From: Elusimicrobiota bacterium
GTDB lineage: Bacteria > Elusimicrobiota > Elusimicrobia > FEN-1173
Assembly (NCBI GenBank): GCA_003158755.1
Contig: PMLF01000326.1
Location: 1 to 19,559 of the forward strand
Direction: 5' to 3'
Length of the DNA: 19,559 nt
Both the position numbers and the translations under genes were made by a program. This document shows, piece by piece, positions 1-10,200 of this stretch (positions within the stretch are counted from its first letter, which is position 1; the number at the start of each line of letters is the position of its first letter). The notes under the pieces were generated by a model. It ran no database searches. It was not told the DNA's origin and saw only the letters and a list, made by a program, of their open reading frames with translations.

Positions 1-2
1 CT

Positions 3-1223
3 GTTGCGGATGGTCCCATCGAGTTCAACGCCAGGAATATGGACCCGGCCCGCTACGCCAAGTACGAGGCGAAAGCCAAGGAAGAAATCGCTTCACTAAA
101 CGAAGCGGCTTCGCAAACCGAGACGGCTTCGGCCGGCAGTCTCCTCCTTATGGGGATGGCTGGCGTCTCCGCCGGGGAGGAAGAGGTCAGAAAATCGGCC
201 ACTCCGGCAAAGGACATGTTGGAAAGCATGCCCTCCGATGGAGGTTCCCGTTTGGTGCAATCGTTCGTCGAGGACGGGAAAGTGAAGGTCGAAAAGATAT
301 TCGACTACCTCCACCCCGATGCGCGGGTGGAAAGGACTTACAATAAGGGCGCCGACGGTAAATATGAGAGCTCTCCCAGCCAGACGATGATGTATTGGGT
401 GGTGACCAAACCGGACGGGACCAAGACGGTGGATTCCCGGTCGATTAAAACGGGAGGGGAGAACAACGTCGATTCCAAGCCCGTAAACTTCGATTTGAAT
501 TTCGGCGAGAAGTTGTACTTGGTGGAGTTCACCGGCGAAACCCCCAGGTATTCCGTCGCCGAATTTACGGGCGGGAAAAACACGGTCCTACCCGACGAGG
601 GAGGGTCCGGGGCCGAGGCGGCCGCGCGGAGGTCCACCTACTCCGGGACCATGGAAATCGACGGGGAAGGGAAACCACGATACGTGGGCGATGCCGTCCG
701 GAAAACCATGGCCGGAGACCTGTTCTTCTCCAACGCCTCAAAGGCCGTCGGTTTCGCCGGCGAGGCCCTTTTGACGGTCGACCATTTATGGGGCACCTCA
801 TCCGTTGAAAACTCGCTTTTGATTTCCGCCCAGTGCGGTGATAAGGTATTGGATTTCCAACAAGACCTGGTCAACGTCGGTTGGGAAATCAAGGTTCCTG
901 TGAAGGCAACGGTGAGCGTTAAAATCGCCGTTGGAGACGTGATGGATGAGGGAGTCCTGACCCATTTGGGCCTGGAAGCGGGAGAACAAAAAAATAATGG
1001 AGACCAGATTTTAGCGACCATCTTTTTGCCCGTCGCAGGCGGGCTCGAATGGAAAGGCGCGGCGTGGGAGGGGAATCGGTTTAAGGTCGATGAAAACGGC
1101 CAATTGAGCATCCGCGCCGAAATCAACGAGAGAAACGGTCTTTTCAACACGTGGAGTTTTGACGGGAACGTGGGCCAGTGGCGGCATGTCACTTCCGTCG
1201 ACGCCTTCGGCGCCGCCGCGGCG
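3..1223 (+). other. N-proximal beta-rich region (residues 1-407)
   Basis: I do not recognise a named family. The stretch alternates short hydrophobic strands with polar turns, for example MMYWVVTKPDGTKTVDSRS (about residues 130-148), VNFDLNFGEKLYLVEF and WEIKVPVKATVSVKIAVGD, which is typical of beta-sandwich or beta-propeller surface modules. A short Ala/Ser/Gly-rich hydrophobic patch near residues 46-57 is too weak to call a membrane helix. The region ends directly at membrane cluster A. If the SecA-like module is cytoplasmic and cluster A has an odd number of crossings, this part faces outside. An adhesion or carbohydrate-binding role would fit other giant bacterial proteins but is inference; the region begins before the window. 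Confidence 0.55.
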
Positions 1224-4200
1224 TCCATTTTCTATAAAGTCCCCGTGGTGTTGTCCGAGGCGCTCGTCTTCTTGGCCGGCGTGGCGGACGTGGTCACGGA
1301 TGCCTTTGTGGCTGTTACGACGTTTTCCGCTCGAGATAACATGTGGAGCTTTAAGGACGCGGCTAAGAGCGAGATCACCTGGGGCCGGCAAGGGTTGGAA
1401 GCTGCCAATAAGGAGCTGGCTTTCCAAACGAGCGCCATGGCGTCGGTGGGTTATTGGTTGGAAACCGGGCTTTCGACGTTCATCCGGTGGACGGCCGGCG
1501 TCGGCCAGTTGGCGGCCGGCCTGCTTCCGTTTATGGTCATCGGCGGAGGGATTTTCAACAGCATAAAGGTTTTGGCTCGGGCCCGTGGCTGGCTGCAAGA
1601 AGTCCTGAGTTTGACGAAGGTGAACACCTTCAGTTTCAGCCTGACGTTCTCCATGACGGCGAAGGACGTCGTCGGGGGGCATTATTCCTCCGCCTTGATT
1701 TTCCTCGGGGTCACGGCCATTTTCACGGTCATCAGTCTGGCGATCCGATTCGTTCCTTTCTTGAAAGCGGCCGGCAAGGGATTGGAAAGCTGGAGCCAGG
1801 CGGCCTTGCCTTCGGCCTTCGAGGCCATTCAAGTGGGCAACCGTTTAGGGAACGCCGTCAAGATGGGATTGTTCTTCGGCGTGGTGGGCGTGGCTCACGC
1901 CCAGATCAGCCAGTGGAACGAGGGCGGCGGGTTCATGGGTCTCAAGCTCCTGACCGTGTTCGCGATCGCCTTCATCATGGGTTCCTTGGGCGGGGCCGCC
2001 ATAAACCCAACGAAGATCCCCGCCCGGTGGCTCACCTTCATCAAAGGCGAGATCGCCGGGTTCGTCAAGGCTCCGTCCCTGTTCTTCTTCTCGGCGATCA
2101 ATTCCGCCGCCCACCTGACCCTCTTCAATATCCTGCCCATCGGCGCCCTCACCAACGCGTTTATGGCCCAGGTAATGGGCAGGATTTTCGGCGGAGGTTC
2201 CCGCCCCTTCGGTTTGAAGGAATATCTCCGGTCCATCGACCAAGGATTTCGAACGGGCATGACCTTCGGCGTTTTCTACTCCTGGAGCGTCCAGGGAGGC
2301 ATGATCAGCGGCAGCTCCGCCATGAAGGCCTTCACGGAAGCCGGCCCCATCCGCGGGACCTTCCGGGTGTTGTTCGGAACCGCCAGCTCAAGAGTCACTG
2401 GTGCCCCGGCTGATTTCCTTAGCCCCGTCCTGTGGCGGCCGCTCATGGCGCGGTCGGGAGCCCTGGGATGGATCGGCGGCCAAATCCACATGGCGGAAAC
2501 TATCGGGGCGTTCGATATCGCCAGCCGGTTGGGAACGATGTCCGGCATGAGGATTGAAAGTTATCTGAATGATCGGTTCGGCACGGACTTGCGGGGAGAA
2601 AAGGCCTATATTTCCCAGCTCCTCAGCGGTCTCGCCTGGATGTTCCTGCCGGGCGGAAAAAGCACGGCGGGGTTCGAACGGGGCGGCGGCGAGGCCACGA
2701 AGTTGATGTCCGAGGCGGCGCGACTCGCGTTGCCCGAATCGGCGTCGTCCGGCGTTCGCGCGGAGGACATGTCGGGCTTGTCCCCCGAGTTGGCCGCCAG
2801 GGTAAGCCAGCGCACATCGAACTTCTCGACGGCGGCGGAACGGGCCACGTCTCCCCGGGAAACCGCCCTCGTGTTTCGAGAAGGCGAGGAAGGGTTTATG
2901 GTCGTCGATCAAACGGCGGAGGATTTCCGGCTGACGGCCTCCAACCCCGAGGCCAGGTCCGGACTGACGGCCATCGACGCCTTATCCGGCGCGCTCCGCA
3001 GCGGTTCCGTTCAATCCGTCTGGTCGGCGATCCGGGGGCTGGTCTCGGGCGAGTCGTCCGCGGGTCCCGCGGCCAACGAAGGCCGGGCCGCCGGGTCCGA
3101 GGGTGCCTCGGAAGGACCGGCCCCCGAATCTCACCGCGTTTTCGAATACACGCAGGAATCCCGTGCCGCCGACCTGAGCGATTCGATGCTCCCCGCCGAG
3201 CGGGTCAAAGCGATGGGCGGATTGGCCCATATTGAGATGAGCGGTCAAGGCGGCGAAGTGTCCCTCGAGGTTGGGGGTCGTTCAGTGAGGCTGATCGTCA
3301 CGCAAGGAGAAAACGGCGTCATGGACGTGTCGGCTTGGTCCGGGCGACGCAACCTGGGCCGGTTGGACTTCCAGACCTTGATGGACCGGCTTTCTTATAC
3401 CGTGCTCCGCGAGGGGCCCGGATCCCAGGCGCTTCCGATCGCTCAGGACGGCGTGGTCGACACAATGACGCGAAGGGTGGAATCGACCTTCTTCCGGCGC
3501 GGCGGTCAAGCTCCGGTCACTGAAACGACCGGACGGACCCTGGACCGGAGTTACCAGGCCCACGAAGTGGCCCGCATGGAGGAGGGTTTCGAAATCGGCG
3601 GAGTCAAAGTGACGAAAGGCATGGTGGAAATAGCCCGCCGCGAAATGCTGGCCTCCTCCGTGGAATTCGGGACGGCTCGTGTCACGGTGAACGAACAGGG
3701 GGAGAAGCTATTCGAAGGACGGGTTTCCAATCCCGAGGCCCTGGGGCCGGAAGCCGCCAACTTGATCAAAAACGCTTCGGGCAATGCGACGCTTCGCTTC
3801 AACGAGTCCACCGGCCAGATCACCGTCGAGTTCGAGACCATCCGGGACCCGGTGCGGATCGTGGACGATTTCTACAAGATCAAAGGCAACGGTGGCGACG
3901 AGGCGTCCGAGGGGATGCGAACCCTCGCGGCCCAGTTGGGGAAGCTCGCCAATTTGACGTTCAAGGTAACCCTCTTCCTCGACGGCGGCGGGATCCCCCG
4001 GCGCATGACGATGGAGGCCGTCGTGAAGTTCGGGTCCTTGCCCGAAAGCCTTAAGGCCTCCAAATTCGGCAACGCCGTGCAAGCCTGCGAATCGGCCGGG
4101 ATCATGGACGCTTTCAAAGTGGTGATCACCGCCGAGGAGAAGAAAGCGCCGGAGGCCCGCTTGACGGCGGACTTCAGCGAGGAGCAATTGAGGACGCTAG

Positions 4201-7200
4201 CCTCCGATCCGTCGGGCGCTCGACTCAAGGTGTTGAGCCTCCTGGCGCCCAACGGGGAGCTGCTTCCCATGCTCAAGCTGGTGGGCGGGCGCCTGGAATT
4301 GCTGTCGTCCCTACATTTTGAAGCGGACATGGCCGGACGTCTGATTCCCGACTCCATGCGGGTTCGTCTCGGCTCGGAGGCGGCGAGGGAGGCGAACACG
4401 GCGGGGCTGAGGGGGAGCGAGGGCGATGTCCGGGGCGGCATTGAAGCTCTCCGTCTGGACGGCCTGGAAGGGTCCATTACCATCGGTTCCCGTGAGGGCC
4501 ACTTGTTCCGGGAAGAAATCCGACTGAGGCTCAACGACGCCACCAAGAACCCGCGCGAGATCATCCGGAGGCTCAAAGGAGCCGGTCTCGACGCCGGGAC
4601 GGATTTGGAGCTGGGCATTACCCTGGAAGTTCTTGAATTGGAAATGGGAAAGGCCTTTTCCCACCATCAAGGGATCGTGATCGAAGGTTCCGGTAAATCC
4701 ATGAAGGTCCGATTGGTGGAGAACGGCCGGACGACCCAGGTCTCCTCCAAGACCATGGACAAGATCATGGTTCGAGTCAACGAAATCAACCGCATCCGTG
4801 AGAAATTCTCCATGCGGTCCGACGCCCCCTCCCTCGGCATCCTTCAACGGGCGGCGGAGCTCTTCATCTCCGATTCCCGGCAGTACGCGGGTCGCGTGAC
4901 GGTCCGGGTGAACGGCCGCGAGCAGGAAGCCCCGTTGACCGACGGTGAACGGCAGCTCGTGGCGGAACACGCCGCGGATTCCGCGAACGCCCGGGAAGCC
5001 TGGTGGCGCTCGGAGGAGTCCTCGTCGATCCGTTCGAAGATCGGGGACACCATCGATTCCTTGAGCGGAAACCACCCGGTGCGGCGGGCCGTCGCCGACG
5101 CCAAATTGGCGGAAATCGACTCGTTCGCGGTTTCCCCGGCCATTTCCCCCGCGGTCCAACGCGGCAATGCCATGACGGCGGAGGAATACAACACCCGGTT
5201 GGAAGGCGTGTTGGATGTGTTGGGCATCCACGTTTCGGGCCGTCTCGATTCACGGGTTTCTCTCAGCCGCTTGGCGACCGCCGCCCGGGCCATGGTGGAA
5301 GCGGAGTATCGGCGGGATTCGGCGGCCACTCCGAGGGAAAGGGCTCGGGCGGATGCGGAGATGAAAGCCGAGGAATGGCTCATCGATCGTATGGTGAGCC
5401 GGGAGCATCCTGGCGGGACGGTTCCCCAGGAGCTTTTCAATCGCCAGGTGGATCGTTTGTTCGCCGATCGCGCGGAAAACGAAGCCAAGCTGGACGCCCT
5501 TCTGGAAAACCGGTCGACGGAGACCAGGTCCATCCGCCGCCTCGCCTACGTCGCGCGGAGCGCCAAGATCGACGTCGAACTCGAATTGGCGGAAATGGAC
5601 GTGGCCGATGCCCGGGCCGCGTTGAACACGATCGTGGACGATCCCTTGAATGCCAAGGCGAATTACGAGAAGACCTCCGCGAGGTTGAAGGATCTCTTGG
5701 GTAGCGTCGGCGCCCGGGAGGCAAAGCGCGAGGACACGGCGGCGGACCGTCAGAAGATATCCGACCTCCAGGGACTCCAGAAGGGTCAGCAGGCCCACTT
5801 CAAGGCCCTCACCCTTCGCGACCTGCTCCGGGCGCAGCGGGAGGAAGTGTCCGGCCTCCGCGTTCGTTTGGGGCTGCGGTCCGCCGACACGGCCATCGAT
5901 GTGGCCAAGACCAAAGCCATGAGCAGACAGATCATCCTGGAATCCCGGCAAAAGATCACCCGCATCGACCAGGCTAGGAGGGAACTCGGCCGGTTGAGGA
6001 CCGACGAACAAGTCCCGGAAACTCTATTAGCGGAAGCGCGCGCTTTGGGCGCGGATGTCAACCCCGACATGAAGGGGGATGAGATCCGCAATCGCTTGGG
6101 CACGATCCGGGAGCGGGTGACCGAGACCGTCGATAAGTTCAGTCGCCCGGTGAGCTGGCGCAACGTCGACCAGCAGCGCATCATCAACCAACTGCGCGCC
6201 CAGCGGGAAAACATCCCCTTGGCCGAGCTGGAGGCGCGGAGGCTCGCGGAGCTCAAGGAAGGTTTGAGCGGCAGCGAAGAAGGGCGGCTGATGCTCCGGC
6301 TGATCGACCAATGCATGGCCGACGGACTGCCGGATTTGCAAATGGTGACGCGATCGATCACGGAGGTCCGGAACCATTTCGAGGCGAGGTTCGCCCAAGT
6401 TGGATTGGCCGCCGGTCCGAGGGCCACTGAATTGCAGGCCCGTGAGATATGGATGGGGTTGTTCGAGGCGGATTCCCTCCAGGCCCGTGACGAGACCATG
6501 ACGAAGATTTTGAACCTGGCCTTCCCCCACGTGAACGGGGACGCCTCCAAGCTCAATTTCGCCGAGCGGTTCTCCATCGAGATGAAGCTGATGGAAATGT
6601 CCCGCAACGGCACGGACCTCTCCAGGACCTGGGATAACAACGTCGTCGGAAAGTTCCCTCTCCAGGTCGTGATGATGATCAACAACCTCACGGGCCGGAT
6701 CTGCGCCTTGAAGACCGCCGGCGGAAAATCCGCCGTATTCACCCTGGTCTTCGGCGACCTGGCCATGCGGGGCAAGCTGAACGAATCCGTGGGCGAACTG
6801 ATGACGGACACGGCGCCGGAGATCCAGAAATACGTGTCCAAGGACTATCAGCCCCTGGCCAAGGCCTTGGGTTTCCGGTACGTCAACGGCGCCGAATATT
6901 ACGAAGCCAGAAACTTCGAGGGGCTGGCTCGGATTTACGAGAAGGATTCCCGGACCGTCGTCGTCTACGACAGCCATTCCCGCGGTTTCGTGGAGTTGGA
7001 GGCCCGGGCGAGGAACCCCTTCGGCCTCCACGAACTGCTCAACAACGTGTCGGCCCGGGGCGTGGACGAGGCGGACGTGCCCGCCCTATCCCGGTTGGCG
7101 TTCGTCATGAGCCAGGGCGAGAACTTCGCCAGCAAGGAGGCGGTCAATAGGACGTCGGGCCTGCTCGATGTCCTATTGGCAAGGTTGGGGATCGGCGAGG

Positions 7201-10200
7201 TGGACCTGGGCCGCCTCGACACGCAGGGTCGCGGCATTCTGGAAGGGAAAGATTCCTATCGAAGCAAGGCCGAGTTCGAGGAGCAAAAACTCCGGGAATC
7301 GGAGAAGGAGTTCTTCACGGTCGGCGACAACGGCGACATCGAGTTGTCCCGAGGCCTCATGAAGGCCATCCAAGGAGAACGCGGGAACGGCGAGGCGCTT
7401 TACACGAAACAAGAGGTGCAGAACGCCTTGCGCGGTCTCCGGGACTCCATCCACGGCCAGTTCGCCAAAGTGAACAAAGACTCCGGCGAAATCGAAATGT
7501 TCAACGAGGCCGGTACGGCCCAGCCGGGTGTCGTCGACGGCAGTATCACCTTCTGCATCTCGATGGTTCTCCTGAAGATGAGGGCTTTGAACGCCCGGGG
7601 TGAGTCGCATAGCTTGAGCGAAGGTCGCATCAAGATATCCAACTCCGACGCCGAGGCCACCCTGGCCCTGATCTTCAAGCGGTCCGGGGCGGGAGAACCG
7701 GTTTTGAACTTCGGCGGTTCCGCGACGATGGACGTGGCCAAGGACATCGCCCGCGTCATCTTCAACGCCAGCGTCAAACTGGTGGAATCGTCGGAGCTTC
7801 GCAGCAGTTATTTCGCCAACGAGAGCGACTGGAACGAGGACAGCCTGGCCACGAACCAAGGCGTCCGGAAACCTCCCCGGATCGAGAACGCGACGGGCGA
7901 CGAGCAGATGCAGAAGGTCCTGGACCAGACCGCGACGTCTTGGAAGGATAACCAGAGGGGCTGTTTGATCGGCGTGGCGGACAAGGGCAAGGCGCGGCAG
8001 ATCTTCTTTGAGGTTCTCCGGAGGTTCAGCGCCGACCGGACGGTCGAAATCGACAAGGTAGAAATCGATTCCAGGAACATGACCCTCAGCCAGACGATGT
8101 TACTGGCCCGGGAGAGGGGGATCGAAACGGCCCGATCGATCGACATTATCGACGGAAGCGTTCAACCTTACCTGACTCCTGAGACCATCGCTGGAAAGTC
8201 GGGGAGGATGATGGCCGGCGGTCGGGAAGTTCAAACGGGTCGGATCGTGATTTCCAACCGCGGCGGCCTCCGGGCGATCAACTACAAGGGCCAGGTGGAC
8301 CTGATCTTGGTGGATGCCCACGAGTTCACCTACGGAGGCCTGTTGCAGGCCCTGGGACGTGTTGAACGCGAGGGGTTCAACGATGCAAACGGCCGCTGTG
8401 TCCGGTCGGAACGCCTCGTCCTGGTCAACGGGAAAGAAATGGCTCTCAAGTGGAAAGAGATGGTCGAGCGCAACGAATTCATTTTGCGACAACATGGCTC
8501 GGGGCTTTTCGGGGAACGGACGGAAACTCAGGATATGTTCAACCGCTTGAAAGCCGGCGGGGTGGGGGAACGTTTGGCGGAGGAGAAATCCCTCTCGGGA
8601 GTCGAAATGCGGGAGCTCCTGCAAGTCTCAACCGAGTACCGGACCGCCCTAGAAAAGTCCGAGTCCGTCCAGTTCAAATCCAACGTGGAGACCGCGGCCG
8701 CCCTGCTCAAAGGCCCCCTGGCGGAGCTTCGGGTTCTGGACCCGGGATTCATCAGCAAGATTGAAAAAGAAATTTTGGAGCACGACGAGCAACAGCCGGA
8801 CCCGCCGGACGAGGGTTCTCATCTATCCGACCCCGTGGAAATGAACCGCCGGACCTTCGAGAGCGCCCTTCAGAACGCCATCAAGTTCTGGCGCAAGGTG
8901 GAGCGCGGCAGTTCGAACGGCCTGGTCCGGGACGAGGCCCATTTGCGCGTCGCCGAACTGGAGCAGACCCGCAGCGAATTGGATCAAATCTTCTCTAAAG
9001 ACGCGTTCCACCGCAAAGTGACCGCGGCCTTCACCGAAACGCCCAATAGCGTCTGCGACAGGCCGTCGCGGTTCGTGGCCGAGGTGTCGGCGTCTTTGAG
9101 CCAGAGCGTGATGCCCACGGAAAGCTCCAAGACCCCCGTGGGAGAGAATAGGACGGTCGCCCAGGCGGTGAAAACCGCCGTTCAGTCCGCCAGGAAGAAC
9201 GGAGCTTCCGAAGAAACGGTCGCGTCCCTGGGGAGGTTCTTTAAGCTGGCGACGTCTTCCGTTGACGCGAAAGATCAGGGCGTTCTCCCGTCTTCCTGGT
9301 TCTATTGGGGGACGAACGATCAAGGCAACAGCGTCTTGATGCTTTCCTCCGCCGGCCAGTCGGCGTTGAGCCTCCTTACCGCCGCGCTGGGCACGGCAGG
9401 CGGAGCGGTTGCGCTCCTAGCCGCCTACCAATCCTTGCGGAGAGAAGACAAAGACATTTCGGGAAATTTGCTCGCGACGGAGGAGTTGCGGCGGAACGGG
9501 ATGTCGGATCCTATCGCTGAACTCGTGGCCGTGGTCCAGGTCCTTCAAAAGGGCGGATTGGATATCAGCGGTTCCAATCCCCAATCCATCCTGACTCAAG
9601 TCGCCACGGCGGAGGGACAGGGCGTGGCGCTGCCGACTTCGATCGAAGGCTGGAACCACCTCCTGCGCGGGGACGGGTTCGTCATGGGCCGCCTGATGTC
9701 TCAACTGGACGAAAAGAAGCGGGACCCGAACGTGATGCTGCTGCGGGACACGGCGCCCCTCGTGGCCCAGGCTCGGAGGACCATCGCCCATCTTCCCGAC
9801 GGCGAAGCCCGGCGGTCGCTGGAAGATTTCGTGAGGCTTTGGGACGTGAATACGGCCCGCAGCGATCGGACGGCGAAGATCCAATCGGCTATGCAAGACC
9901 GGTCTTGGATCCGGAAAGTTCCTTCGTTCGTCCTCATGTTCGGACTTCAGATTTCCATTAAAGCCTCCATGTATTTCTTCAAGCAGGCCCGCAACGCCGC
10001 GGCGTCCACGACGGGCATGGGCCGGACGGCCCCCGCCGACGAAGCCGGTCTGCGGCGGCTGGAAGCCGAGGCCACGGCCCGCTTCGCCGAGATGAGGGAT
10101 CCCGCCGTGCGGACGAACTTCCTTTCCTTGGCCCGATCCATGTTCATCGACCGGGAAGGCGGGATCGGCGAAGTCTCCGGCCGGCGAATCTGGAACAACC

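Larger units (their letters stand above)
6420..8669 (+). other. Divergent SecA-like preprotein translocase motor domain (about residues 2140-2889)
   Basis: SecA is the ATPase that pushes preproteins through SecYEG; its order is nucleotide-binding domain 1, cross-linking domain, rest of NBD1, then NBD2. I see the same order here. P-loop segment GRICALKTAGGKSAVFTL (SecA GRIAEMKTGEGKTLVATL type); then PLAKALGFRYV matching the SecA P.FEFLGLTV region; a Walker B equivalent VVVYDSHSRGF in place of VDEVDSIL; FFTVGDNGDIELSRGLM matching the YTVDEKTR.V.LTEEG region; NALRG through GVVDGSITF like the cross-linking domain to DGLHQA segment; FGGSAT in place of MTGTA; GCLIGV for the PVLVGT strand opening NBD2; ISNRGGLRA for TNMAGRGTD; QALGRVER for QLRGRSGR. 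Walker A Lys to last motif VI Arg is 547 residues, against roughly 470 in E. coli SecA. The Walker B Glu seems lost, so hydrolysis may be weak or absent. No SecA C-terminal zinc-binding tail was seen. The SecA-family call is strong; activity as a translocase is uncertain. Confidence 0.82.

Noticed and set aside
1454..2413. 319-codon + strand open frame in another frame
   Set aside because: Its translation is Arg/Gly/Pro-rich and disordered, while the giant frame over the same bases encodes clear membrane helices.
2640..2663. GGKS string (residues 884-887) as a possible second P-loop
   Set aside because: The spacing and preceding residues do not fit either the general A/G-x4-G-K-S/T rule or the SecA form, and no Walker B strand follows.
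4686..4700. GSGKS string (residues 1562-1566) as a nucleotide-binding loop
   Set aside because: It sits in a turn between two strands of the beta-rich region and lacks the required Gly or Ala five residues before the Gly-Lys pair.
5003..5704. 233-codon + strand open frame in another frame
   Set aside because: Low-complexity Gly/Arg translation, fully inside the giant frame, with no motif.
6027..7031. 334-codon minus-strand open frame opposite the first part of the SecA-like domain
   Set aside because: The sense strand here carries the SecA P-loop, so the antisense frame is a by-product of codon composition.
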